Shown here piece after piece: positions 8,474 to 16,219 of a stretch of DNA of 27,926 bases. Numbering within the stretch: position 1 is the first letter of the stretch; every line of letters begins with the position of its first letter. Made by a program: the position numbers and the translations under genes. This DNA comes from Actinomycetes bacterium. GTDB taxonomy: Bacteria; Actinomycetota; Actinomycetes; Actinomycetales; Cellulomonadaceae. The stretch covers positions 1 to 27,926 of the forward strand of contig JAEXPS010000083.1 of the NCBI GenBank assembly GCA_023438885.1, given 5' to 3'. Under the pieces are notes generated by a model. That model saw nothing but the letters and a program-made list of their open reading frames with translations. It did not search any database and had not been told where the DNA came from.

Positions 8474-8593
8474 CCAGCGGCCCGGCAGTGCTCAGCCGCG
8501 ACCTCGGGCCCCGGTCGCCCATGTCGATCAGTGACCAGCCGCCATGCGCATTGTCCGGCATGCCCGATTTACGCGGTCGGTGCTGCGTGAGGT

Positions 8594-8599
8594 TACGAT
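8594..8599 (+). promoter_or_regulatory. candidate -10 box for the LpxA-like gene
   Basis: TACGAT matches TAnnnT and lies 29 bp upstream of ATG 8629, which has GGAGG at 8621-8625. It faces away from the minus-strand TACGGT box at 8468-8473, consistent with a two-way promoter region. Confidence 0.35.
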
Positions 8600-8628
8600 A
8601 GGAACGTCGACTGAGTGTCCGGAGGACC

Positions 8629-9324
8629 ATGAACGTCATTCATCCGAGCGCCGTCATCGGTGATGGCGTCCACCTCGGCGACGGGAACACGGTGGGGCCG
8701 AATGTTGTGCTCTTGGGTCCTCTGGTCGTCGGCGACGACAACTGGTTCGGGCCCGGTGTCACGATCGGTACGCCGCCTGAGGTACGCGATGTGCCCCATC
8801 CCTCAGAGTGGGTCGAAAGCACGCCCGGAGCGCCTGGCATCCGCATCGGCAGTCGCAATGTATTCCGTGAGTACACGCTCGTTCACCAGGGGTGGCACGA
8901 GCAGACCACGGTCGGGGACGACTGCTTCATCATGAACAAGGTCTATGTCGCGCATGACAGCACGATCGGCAATCGCGCCACCCTGGCCTCGACGGTGACC
9001 ATGGGCGGGCACGTCCGCGTCGGCGATGGCGCGAACATCGGCCTCGGCGCGGTCGTCCACCAGCGCCGGGTCGTGGGAGCCGGTGCCATGGTGGGGATGG
9101 GTGCGGTCGTCACACGGGACGTCCCGCCCTTCGCCAAGGTCTACGGAAACCCCGCACGCATGCACGGCGCGAACACGATCGGCATGCAGCGCTCGGGCTT
9201 CGATGACGGGGCGATCCGTCTGCTCGAGGACTTCTACCGCAGAGGCGTGATCCCTTCCGACGACGAGGTCGGCGACGGCCTGGCCGTGCGCTTCGCCGTC
9301 TGGGCGCAGGAGACGTCCCCGTGA
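8629..9324 (+). CDS. LpxA-like acyltransferase (UDP-GlcNAc / UDP-GlcNAc3N acyltransferase family)
   Basis: This 231-aa left-handed beta-helix protein starts HPSAVIGDG like LpxA. It has the VAHDSTIGN segment with the catalytic His (H109, E. coli H125), then H128 in GGHV (E. coli H144), H144 in VVHQ (E. coli H160) and R188 in GMQRSGF (E. coli R204); the spacings 19, 16 and 44 equal those of E. coli LpxA. E. coli G173, which sets acyl length, corresponds to M157. The protein is shorter than E. coli LpxA (262 aa), mostly in the C-terminal helical part. It is divergent from GnnA/GnnB-like genes and its stop overlaps the start of a UPF0104 membrane protein. It probably N- or O-acylates position 3 of a UDP-amino sugar. 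Acyl donor (CoA or ACP) and chain length are unknown. Confidence 0.85.
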   Translation: MNVIHPSAVIGDGVHLGDGNTVGPNVVLLGPLVVGDDNWFGPGVTIGTPPEVRDVPHPSEWVESTPGAPGIRIGSRNVFREYTLVHQGWHEQTTVGDDCFIMNKVYVAHDSTIGNRATLASTVTMGGHVRVGDGANIGLGAVVHQRRVVGAGAMVGMGAVVTRDVPPFAKVYGNPARMHGANTIGMQRSGFDDGAIRLLEDFYRRGVIPSDDEVGDGLAVRFAVWAQETSP

Positions 9325-10310
9325 CGGCGCTGTCGGAACCGGAGGTGGATCAGCCGGTTCTGGACACCGCCCGGCGCTCGGCCCGCGCGTCGCTGGTCGT
9401 GGCCGGACGGTGGGCGCTGATCGCCCTTGTCATCGGCGCTGCGACCTGGCAGGTCGTCAGTCAGTGGGATCAGGTCCACGAGACGCTGCGCAGCATCAAC
9501 CTCGTCTCGGCGATCGTCTCGTTCGTGGCCGTCCTGCTCGGGCTCGCCGCCGGCGCGATGAGCTGGCAGGCACTTCTCGACGGCATGGGGGACCGGGTCG
9601 GTCCGGCCCGGGGTTCGCAGGTGTGCCTCGTCGGGCAGCTCGGCAAGTACGTGCCCGGATCCGTCTGGGCCTACCTGCTCCAGATGGAGCTGGGAAGGCG
9701 CTACGGCATCGCCCGGGCGCGGGTGTTCGCGGCAAGCCTTTTTGCCGCCGGCGTAGGCGTCGTGGCCTCGCTCGCTCTGGGCACGGCAGCGCTCCCCATC
9801 GTCGTCGAAGGGCACCGCCACCTACTGTGGTTGTTCGTGCTGCTGCCGATCGGGCTGGTCTGCCTGCATCCGCGAGTGATGACGGCGCTGGCGTCGGTCG
9901 TGTTCCGACTGCTGCGCAAGCCGCCGCTCGCGCACAAGCTGGGGATGTCTGCGGTCGCGCGGTCGTTCGGCTGGGCTCTGGTCTCGTACTCCTGCTTCGG
10001 CCTGCATCTGTGGCTGCTGGCAAACTCGCTCGTGGATCCCGGTCCGGCGCTCCTCCTCCTGTGCATCGGCGCGATCGCGATCGGCATGACGGCCGGCCTC
10101 TTCGCCGTCTTTCTCCCCTCGGGTGTGGGCGTGCGGGAGGCGGTCGTCGTCGCCGCGCTCGCGACGGTGGTGACATCGGGACAAGCCACCGGGCTGGCGG
10201 TCGCGTCCCGAACGATCTTCACGGTCGGCGACCTTCTCGTCGCGGGTATCGCCGCCGTCGTCGCCGTCGTCGTCCGTCGGCGGACGGTGGCCACGCGACT
10301 CGCTGCCTGA
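9321..10310 (+). CDS. UPF0104 / lysylphosphatidylglycerol synthase TM-region family protein
   Basis: This 329-aa integral membrane protein starts at GTG 9321, which shares GTGA with the stop of the LpxA-like gene. It contains two hallmarks of the MprF N-terminal / YbhN / AglD-like family: GQLGKYVPGSVW (105-116) and PSGVGVREAV (266-275). About eight hydrophobic helices are visible. In MprF this domain flips aminoacyl-phosphatidylglycerol; many members lie in glycan clusters with unknown function. Coupling to the acyltransferase suggests that it handles the acylated sugar or its lipid-linked form, or moves a lipid across the membrane, but this is inference. There is no soluble synthase domain. 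Confidence 0.88.
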   Translation: MTALSEPEVDQPVLDTARRSARASLVVAGRWALIALVIGAATWQVVSQWDQVHETLRSINLVSAIVSFVAVLLGLAAGAMSWQALLDGMGDRVGPARGSQVCLVGQLGKYVPGSVWAYLLQMELGRRYGIARARVFAASLFAAGVGVVASLALGTAALPIVVEGHRHLLWLFVLLPIGLVCLHPRVMTALASVVFRLLRKPPLAHKLGMSAVARSFGWALVSYSCFGLHLWLLANSLVDPGPALLLLCIGAIAIGMTAGLFAVFLPSGVGVREAVVVAALATVVTSGQATGLAVASRTIFTVGDLLVAGIAAVVAVVVRRRTVATRLAA

Positions 10311-10406
10311 TCGAACGGCGGTCGGCAGCGCCTCTCGGGTGACGTACGCCCTCGTCGGCGGTCGGCGTCGCCGGGAGACTGCCGCGCCGCCTCGCCAGGT
10401 CGGTAC

Positions 10407-10422
10407 CCCGGCGCATGCCGGG
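10407..10422. other. perfect 6-bp hairpin in the gap before the GT2-GT4 gene
   Basis: CCCGGC (10407-10412), a GCAT loop and GCCGGG (10417-10422) form a perfect hairpin about 100 bp after the UPF0104 gene. No T-tract follows on either strand, so a Rho-independent terminator is not supported. The same 179-bp gap contains two copies of CGGCGGTCGGC about 40 bp apart. Significance is unclear in DNA this GC-rich. Confidence 0.3.
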
Positions 10423-10439
10423 TGGATGGGACCCCTGGA

Positions 10440-10445
10440 TAGGAT
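10440..10445 (+). promoter_or_regulatory. candidate -10 box for the GT2-GT4 gene
   Basis: TAGGAT fits TAnnnT and lies 45 bp before ATG 10490, in the 179-bp gap downstream of the UPF0104 gene. No clear -35 is visible. Confidence 0.3.
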
Positions 10446-10489
10446 CCTGGCGGCTCTCCGGACGGACGTGGGAGACGATGGGGAGAGGT

Positions 10490-13000
10490 ATGGCGAAGAA
10501 GCAGGCAGCACCGGCGGTGGAACGAGACGGCGTGGTGTCGGTGATCCTCGTCAACTACCGCGGCGCGCCGGACACCATCGCATGTCTTCTATCGCTGCGT
10601 GAGCTCGACTGGCCTGCCGAGCGGCTCGAGCTGATCGTCGTCGAGAACGCCTCGGGTGACGACAGCGCCGCGGCGATCCGCGCCGCGGTCCCGGAGGCGA
10701 TCGTCGTCGAGTCGGAGCGGAACTCCGGCTTCGCCGGAGGCTGCAACCTGGGAGTCGAGCACGCGACTGGGCAGTACGTCGCCTTTCTCAACAACGACGC
10801 CCGCGCCGACCGCCGCTGGCTGGCGGCCGCGGTGGAGACGCTCGAGTCCGACCGGCGCATCGGCGCGATCGCGTGCAAGGTGCTGGACTGGGACGGCAAG
10901 TTGGTCGACTACGTCGACGCGGCGCTGACCTGGTACGGCATGGGCTACAAGCCGCACGCCGAGCGGCCCGACGCACCGGCGTTCGACCGGCCGAGGGACG
11001 TGCTCTTCGCCACGGGCGCCGCCACGGTGATGCCGGCGGCGGTCTACCGAAGGGCCGGCGGCTTCGACGAGCGGTTCTTCATGTTCTACGAGGACGTCGA
11101 CCTCGGCTGGCGCCTGAACCTGTTGGGCTATCGCGTCCGGTACGAGCCGGGGTCGATCGCGTTCCATCGCCACCACGCGACGATGGACAAGTTCGGCAGC
11201 TTCCGCGAGCGCTACCTGCTCGAGCGCAACGCGCTGATGGCGATGTACAAGAACTTCGACGACGAATCGCTGGCCCGTGCGCTTCCCGCGGCCCTGATGC
11301 TCGCCGTGCGCCGGGCCGTGGCGATGAGCGGCACGGACTCCTCGGTGCTCGACCTCGAGCGTGCTCCGGGTGGCGACCAGGAGCGCACGCTAGAGGTCGA
11401 CAAGACCGCACTGACCGCGCCGTTCGCCATCGACGGCTTCGTCGAGCACCTACCCACGCTCGAGAAGGATCGGCGCGACCTTCAGTCGCGGCGCCGGCGG
11501 TCTGATCGCGAGCTGCTGCCGCTGTTCCGCCAGGCGATCGAGCCTGCGTACAGCATGCCGAGCTACGTCGCGGCACACGACGTGCTGGTCGCCGCCTTCG
11601 GCATCGCGGACCGCTTCACTGGTGGGCAGCACGTTCTCGTCGTCACCGGCGAGCCGTTGCTCGACCGGATGGCCGGCCCCGCGATCCGTGCGTGGGAGAT
11701 CGCGAGCGCGCTGGCGAACGAGCATGACGTGTGGCTGGTCTCGACCGGCGCCGCCCGCGTCGCCTCAGTGGCCTTCAAGGTCTCGTCCGAACGGGGCCCA
11801 GGCCTGCGCGCGGCGCTCGAGTGGGCCGACGTCATCGTGTTCCAGGGCTTCCTCCTGGAGGCGGCGCCTTGGCTCGTCGACTCGTCGAAGATCCTGGTCG
11901 CCGACCTCTATGACCCGATCCACCTGGAGCAGCTCGAGCAGGCGAAGGACCTTCCGCCGGGCGAGCGTGAGGTCGCCGTGGCCGAGGCGACGCGGGTTCT
12001 CAACGAGACGATCGCCCGCGCCGACCTCATGCTGTGCGCTTCCGAGAAGCAGCGTGACTTCTGGCTCGGCCAGCTCGCGGGCCAGGGCCGGGTCAACCCG
12101 CGGGTGTACGACGAGGACGAGACCTTGTCGTCGCTCCTCGCGGTGGTCCCGTTCGGCGTAGCCGACGAGCCGCCGGTGCAAAAGCGTCACGCCATCCGCG
12201 GCGTGGTTCCCGGCATTGGCCCCGACGACAAGGTGATCATCTGGGGCGGCGGCGTCTACAACTGGTTCGACCCGCTGACGCTCCTGCGCGCGATCGAGGT
12301 CCTCGCCAAGCGGCACGGCGACGTCCGCCTGTTCTTCCTCGGCCTGACGCACCCCAACCCGGGCGTGCCGAAGATGCGCGTCGCGTGGGAGATGCGGGAA
12401 CTTGCCGACGAGCTGGGGCTGACCGACCGGGTCGTGTTCTTCAACGAGGGGTGGGTTCCGTACGGCGAGCGCGCAGACTACCTCCTCGACGCCGATCTCG
12501 GGGTCTCGACCCACCTCACGCACATCGAGACGCAGTTCAGCTTCCGCACCCGGATCCTGGATTACCTGTGGGCGTCGCTGCCGATCGTGGCGACCGAAGG
12601 GGACACCTTCGCGGACCTGATCACCGAGCACCGGCTGGGTCGCGTGGTGCCGGCGGAGGACGTCGATGCGCTCGTGGACGCCCTGGAGGCCCTGCTCTAC
12701 GACGAGGCGGCGGCATCGGCCGCGAGGGAGCGCGTCGCGGCGTTCGCGGAGCAGTTCCACTGGAGCGCGGCGCTGCGGCCCCTGGTGGATTTCTGCCGAG
12801 AGCCGCGGCGTGCGGCCGACCTCTCGGTTCGCCGCCCTGCAGTGGCAACGAGCGACAGCCGAACGGTCCGGCCCACTCGCCGGCTCGGGTTCGTGGGTTC
12901 GGCGCGGCTGGCACTGGCCTACTTCAAGGTGGGTGGCGTGCGCGAGGTCGGCAGACGGGTGATCGGCCGGCTGAACCGGACGCTGGGTCGCACGAGCTGA
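10490..13000 (+). CDS. two-domain glycosyltransferase: GT2 (GT-A) fused to GT4-like (GT-B)
   Basis: From ATG 10490 the protein has 836 aa and begins MAKK; GGGGAG at 10480-10485 serves as ribosome binding site. In-frame ATG 10478 is an alternative, and the reading frame stays open further 5' without a better start. Residues ~15-280 are a GT2 domain: VSVILVNYRG, ENASGD (52-57), RNSGFAGGCN, the NND metal/nucleotide motif (101-103) and EDVDLGWRL (201-209). Residues ~378-770 are a GT-B domain: VVPFGV (552-557), IIWGGGVYNWFD, and a donor-binding segment around 680-702. A charged linker and a basic tail complete it. Such fusions usually add two successive sugars, or act in galactan/rhamnan-type assembly at the cytoplasmic membrane. 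It ends 6 bp from a convergent GT2 gene. Confidence 0.9.
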   Translation: MAKKQAAPAVERDGVVSVILVNYRGAPDTIACLLSLRELDWPAERLELIVVENASGDDSAAAIRAAVPEAIVVESERNSGFAGGCNLGVEHATGQYVAFLNNDARADRRWLAAAVETLESDRRIGAIACKVLDWDGKLVDYVDAALTWYGMGYKPHAERPDAPAFDRPRDVLFATGAATVMPAAVYRRAGGFDERFFMFYEDVDLGWRLNLLGYRVRYEPGSIAFHRHHATMDKFGSFRERYLLERNALMAMYKNFDDESLARALPAALMLAVRRAVAMSGTDSSVLDLERAPGGDQERTLEVDKTALTAPFAIDGFVEHLPTLEKDRRDLQSRRRRSDRELLPLFRQAIEPAYSMPSYVAAHDVLVAAFGIADRFTGGQHVLVVTGEPLLDRMAGPAIRAWEIASALANEHDVWLVSTGAARVASVAFKVSSERGPGLRAALEWADVIVFQGFLLEAAPWLVDSSKILVADLYDPIHLEQLEQAKDLPPGEREVAVAEATRVLNETIARADLMLCASEKQRDFWLGQLAGQGRVNPRVYDEDETLSSLLAVVPFGVADEPPVQKRHAIRGVVPGIGPDDKVIIWGGGVYNWFDPLTLLRAIEVLAKRHGDVRLFFLGLTHPNPGVPKMRVAWEMRELADELGLTDRVVFFNEGWVPYGERADYLLDADLGVSTHLTHIETQFSFRTRILDYLWASLPIVATEGDTFADLITEHRLGRVVPAEDVDALVDALEALLYDEAAASAARERVAAFAEQFHWSAALRPLVDFCREPRRAADLSVRRPAVATSDSRTVRPTRRLGFVGSARLALAYFKVGGVREVGRRVIGRLNRTLGRTS

Positions 13001-13006
13001 CGACGG

Positions 13007-13957
13007 TCAGACGTACCAGACCTGGCCCAGGCGGCGCAGGGCGGTGTTCTTCCACAGCCCGTGGCGCACGAGGCCGGCGATGCCTGCCACCTTGCCGCGC
13101 TCCCGCAGGCGCGCGCAGGCCGCGACTACGAGCCGTTGCTCTGCGGTGAGGGTGTCGCCGTGCCGTCGCAGGAGCTCGGCGGCCTGCCGCGAGGCTGTGC
13201 GCATCCGCGCGCGCGTCTCGTCGCCCCCCAGGGCTCGGCCGACGAGGTAGCGGGCGCTGCGGGCGTCGGCGGCCCCGACCGCGTTGCGGCCATGCTGGCG
13301 ATAGAGCACGGTCGGCCTGGGCACATAGCCGATCCGGCCGAACGCAGCGGCCAGCAGGGCGAGCCACCAGTCGTGCATCGCGATCTCGTCCGATGGCTCG
13401 CCGGCCAGGTCCGCGAGCGCCCGGTTGACCATGACCGTGCAGCCGGTGACGGAGTTCTGGACCAGGAGGCGCGCCAGACGCGTCTCGCGCACCGCGAGAC
13501 GCTGGCTCCTTGCCATGGACGGGTCGACGACGTTCAGGGCCGCGTCAACGACCGATAGGTCCGTGTGCACCAGCACCGGCACCCCGGGACCGGCGTCCCG
13601 CTCAATCCGCCGCATCTCGGTAAGGGTGACCGCGACCTTGTCTGCGAGCCACACGTCGTCATCGTCGGCGAACATCACGTACTGCTCGCTCGACGAGGCC
13701 AGCAGCTCGAGGAAGTTGCGGGCGGCCGAACCGCTGTTGGCCTGGCGGCGCTCGACGCGGATCCTCTCTGGGTGCTGGAGCGCGGAGCGGCGCGCGGTGT
13801 CGTAGGTGCCGTCGTCGGAGCAGTCGTCGCGCACGCGGACGGTCCAGTTCGGGTACGTCTGCGCGACGAGCGAGTCCAGCTGCGCCCCGATGTAGGGTGC
13901 GCCGCGGTAGGCGGCCATGAGGACCTCGATCCTCGGCGTTCGTCCCGGCGCGGCCAT
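13007..13957 (-). CDS. GT2 glycosyltransferase, rhamnosyltransferase-like
   Basis: This 316-aa protein starts at ATG 13957, four bases after the rfbC stop; no separate Shine-Dalgarno is obvious, so it is probably translated by coupling with rfbC. GT-A features include VLMAAYRGAPYI near 12-23, RDDCSDDGT (43-51) and the FADDDDVW motif (96-103), which resembles the FxDQDDxW motif of RgpB/RfbF-like rhamnosyltransferases. A conserved MHDWW follows further on. It lies next to rfbC, so dTDP-L-rhamnose is a natural donor, though this is inferred from context. The C-terminus is basic and rich in Arg/Ala. The open frame continues upstream across rfbC in another phase, but that extension is an artefact. 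Confidence 0.88.
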   Translation of the reverse strand: MAAPGRTPRIEVLMAAYRGAPYIGAQLDSLVAQTYPNWTVRVRDDCSDDGTYDTARRSALQHPERIRVERRQANSGSAARNFLELLASSSEQYVMFADDDDVWLADKVAVTLTEMRRIERDAGPGVPVLVHTDLSVVDAALNVVDPSMARSQRLAVRETRLARLLVQNSVTGCTVMVNRALADLAGEPSDEIAMHDWWLALLAAAFGRIGYVPRPTVLYRQHGRNAVGAADARSARYLVGRALGGDETRARMRTASRQAAELLRRHGDTLTAEQRLVVAACARLRERGKVAGIAGLVRHGLWKNTALRRLGQVWYV

Positions 13958-13961
13958 CCGT

Positions 13962-14573
13962 CTAGAGATGTGCGAGACAGTCGGCGACTTCGCCGGCCAG
14001 CGGGAGCGATCCGGACGCCAGAGCCTGCGCCAGCGAAGGTGCTGCCGCGTCGCGGTCGGAGAGCAAGGGAGTGATCGGGCTGCCGTCACGCGCGACGGTC
14101 GGCCAGTCGATGGCCAGTTCCGGGTCCAGCGGGTGCACCGTGTGCTCGCGTGTCGGGGAGTACGGCGTCGAGCACAGGTAGACGAGTGTCGAGCCGTCCT
14201 CGAGCGACATGAACGCGTGGCCGAGACCTTCGGAGATGTAGATCGAACGCCGGTCGACGTCGTCGAGGAGCACGGTGTCCCAGGCGCCGAACGTCGGTGA
14301 GCCGACCCGGAGGTCGACGACGACGTCGAGGACGGCTCCGCGCGGGCACGTGACGTACTTCGCCTGGCCCGGCGGGACGTCGGCGAAGTGGACGCCGCGG
14401 ACCACGCCGGCGGCCGAGACGGAGCAGTTGGCCTGCGCGAGGGAGAAGCGGTGCTCGATGCGCTCCGCGAGCGGGTCGCCCTGGAACCACTCGAGGAAGA
14501 GGCCACGAGAGTCCCCGTGCTGGCGTGGGGTGAACTCCCACGCTCCGGCGACGGACAGTTCGCGCAATGACAT
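13962..14573 (-). CDS. rfbC: dTDP-4-dehydrorhamnose 3,5-epimerase
   Basis: This 203-aa cupin-fold enzyme catalyses the third step of dTDP-L-rhamnose synthesis. Visible features are FxPRxHxDxRG-like residues near 14-24, the catalytic His in RGVHF (H62), KYVTCPRGAVLDVVVDLR (72-89), and Y132/Y138 in the VYLCSTPYSP segment. Length is close to the usual ~180-205 aa. ATG 14573 is preceded by GAGGAG on the minus strand. The rhamnosyltransferase-like GT2 gene follows four bases after its stop. rfbD and rfbA are 7-9 kb away in separate transcription units and rfbB is absent from the window. In some clusters similar proteins epimerise other dTDP-ketosugars, but the rml partners make rhamnose the best guess. 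Confidence 0.92.
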   Translation of the reverse strand: MSLRELSVAGAWEFTPRQHGDSRGLFLEWFQGDPLAERIEHRFSLAQANCSVSAAGVVRGVHFADVPPGQAKYVTCPRGAVLDVVVDLRVGSPTFGAWDTVLLDDVDRRSIYISEGLGHAFMSLEDGSTLVYLCSTPYSPTREHTVHPLDPELAIDWPTVARDGSPITPLLSDRDAAAPSLAQALASGSLPLAGEVADCLAHL

Positions 14574-14603
14574 GACGTACTCCTCGGTGTCGTGCTCGGA
14601 GCG

Positions 14604-16127
14604 TCAGCCTAGCGGCGCGGGCTGCCGCGGCTCGGTCGCGACGTCCGCGGTCGCGCGCCAGCCGAGCACCCCCACCACGCACCACACGCCGGTGTACAGG
14701 GCCACGGCCGACAGATAGCCGAGCGGCGAGGACCAGTCCGGTGCGACGGTGAAGAGTGCGCCGTCCAGTCCCTCGCTGTACCGCCGCGACGCCCAGTAGA
14801 AGGCCGCCACCTGCGCGCCGGCGACTGCGACCAGCACCCATCGAGCGATGGTCCTGGTTCGGCGCTGTCTTCCCGCCGTGAGGACGTTCGCAGCGACGAT
14901 CGGCAGCCCGACCGCGAGCGGGAGGACGTACCTGCCCTGCCAGACGAGCCCGGCGTCCGGCGCAGTCGGGATCTGGAGCGCGAACGGGGCGGCGGCGACA
15001 CCGACCGTCAGTAGCCCGAGGGCCAGCCGTCCGCGTCGCGGTGCGCGGCACACCAGAGCCATCACCAGCATTAAGGCGCCGGCGACCACCCAGATCGCGA
15101 CCGTCAGGGGCGGGCTGGGAGCATCGAGCCAGCCGAAGTCCCCGATGGCCTGCCGCACGTAGGCCGGGCTGAGCCGCGCAACCTGCCGCGCCGTCGCGAA
15201 GGGTTCGGTGTACTCGGGGAACAGCGCCTGGGCCGTCACGACCCCACCGTGGGTGACCACCCACACCACGGCGAGGATGCCGGAGACGATCGCTGCGAGG
15301 CCTGCCAGGCGGATCGAGCGCGCGGCCCAGAGCTCTCGAAGCCGCCCGCGTGGCGCGAGCAGCACGGCGATGACGACCGCGGCCAGCGCCCAGATCGGTC
15401 CGGAGGCCCGGCTGTTGACGAGAACGACGCCCGTGACGGTCGCCTGGACGACGACCGCGGTCGACGGCCGTCCTGTCGAGGTGGCGAGCGCCACGCAGGC
15501 TGCCCAGAAGGCGAACGCCGACGAGATCTCCAAGGCCTGCGGGTTCACCGTGGCGCCCATGAACAGCACCATCGGCGTGATCGCCACAGCGCTCGCCCAG
15601 ACGGCGGGTCCGGGCCTCGCCGAGCGCAGCAACCGGAACACTCCCCAGACGAGCAGCGCGGCGGCGAGCACGCCGGAGACCAGCCGCATCGCGTACACGC
15701 TCGCCTCGCCGTCGGTGACAAGGGACGGCCAGCCGACTAGCGCGTAGTACAGCGGGGGGTACTGGCCCGCGAACGTCTCCACGGGGATCGAGCTCTGGTC
15801 CGACGGCGGCACGTCCTGCTGGCAGGAGGCCGGCTGCTCGGGCTGGTACGCGAAGCAGTTGGGAAGGGCGACCAACTGCGCGTACTCACTCGGCAGCTGG
15901 ACGATCGTCCCCGTTCCGGGTCGGGATCCGTCGGTGGGCGGAGGGCCCATCTCCCCGGCCCACTGGCCCCTGGCAACGGCGGCCGCGCGCACCACGTGGG
16001 ACGGCTCGTCCGGTGACGCCATGAGCGGGATGGAGAGCGACCAGATCGCATGGAGTGCCACCACCGCGATGGCGAGGACGATCCAGCGCGTCGTCGACCG
16101 ACGGTGATCCACGCGGGACTCGGTCAT
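14604..16127 (-). CDS. DUF2142-family polytopic membrane protein
   Basis: This 507-aa protein has about 11-12 hydrophobic helices. DUF2142 landmarks are SPDEPSH in the first outside loop (38-44), GQYPPLYYAL (121-130) and QGRYVLPLAVGLP near residues 400-412. The loop after TM1 (about 38-145) contains several Cys and Pro residues and is extracytoplasmic. DUF2142 proteins are commonly found in polysaccharide clusters and look like GT-C glycosyltransferases that take sugars from polyprenyl phosphates; the acidic SPDEP motif would be the catalytic-loop candidate. A dolichyl-phosphate-mannose-synthase-like gene starts divergently 92 bp away, a plausible donor supplier. The start is ATG 16127. Activity is inferred, not shown. 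Confidence 0.88.
   Translation of the reverse strand: MTESRVDHRRSTTRWIVLAIAVVALHAIWSLSIPLMASPDEPSHVVRAAAVARGQWAGEMGPPPTDGSRPGTGTIVQLPSEYAQLVALPNCFAYQPEQPASCQQDVPPSDQSSIPVETFAGQYPPLYYALVGWPSLVTDGEASVYAMRLVSGVLAAALLVWGVFRLLRSARPGPAVWASAVAITPMVLFMGATVNPQALEISSAFAFWAACVALATSTGRPSTAVVVQATVTGVVLVNSRASGPIWALAAVVIAVLLAPRGRLRELWAARSIRLAGLAAIVSGILAVVWVVTHGGVVTAQALFPEYTEPFATARQVARLSPAYVRQAIGDFGWLDAPSPPLTVAIWVVAGALMLVMALVCRAPRRGRLALGLLTVGVAAAPFALQIPTAPDAGLVWQGRYVLPLAVGLPIVAANVLTAGRQRRTRTIARWVLVAVAGAQVAAFYWASRRYSEGLDGALFTVAPDWSSPLGYLSAVALYTGVWCVVGVLGWRATADVATEPRQPAPLG
14606..14611 (-). promoter_or_regulatory. candidate -10 box upstream of rfbC
   Basis: On the minus strand this reads TAGGCT, a common actinobacterial -10, 32 bp before ATG 14573. 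It overlaps the last codons of the upstream DUF2142 gene. An identical hexamer precedes rfbD (21700-21705). No clear -35. Confidence 0.3.
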
Positions 16128-16186
16128 CAGGGCCGCTCTCGGTGAAGCGACGGCCGCGCCATCGCCAGGGATACTGGGCGGCGCAC

Positions 16187-16192
16187 AGTGTA
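16187..16192 (-). promoter_or_regulatory. candidate -10 box for the DUF2142 gene
   Basis: The minus strand reads TACACT, a TAnnnT hexamer about 60 bp upstream of ATG 16127, in the divergent gap shared with the GT2-DUF2304 operon. Confidence 0.3.
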
Positions 16193-16206
16193 GGCGGTCG
16201 CGCGGC

Positions 16207-16212
16207 TACGCT
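16207..16212 (+). promoter_or_regulatory. candidate leaderless promoter -10 of the GT2-DUF2304-flippase operon
   Basis: TACGCT ends 7 bases before ATG 16220 and no Shine-Dalgarno lies in between. This is the geometry expected when transcription starts at, or next to, the A of the start codon, common in actinobacteria. The -35 is not recognisable. Confidence 0.4.
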
Positions 16213-16219
16213 GTGCCGC

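Noticed and set aside
8629..9324. LpxA-like gene taken as evidence for lipid A and a Gram-negative host
   Set aside because: No other lpx gene is nearby, and WhiB, TIGR03089 and the promoter style point to an actinobacterium.
13958..14506. N-terminal extension of the rhamnosyltransferase-like GT2 through rfbC
   Set aside because: The extension is Ser/Arg/Thr low complexity and overlaps rfbC; GT2 similarity begins at ATG 13957.
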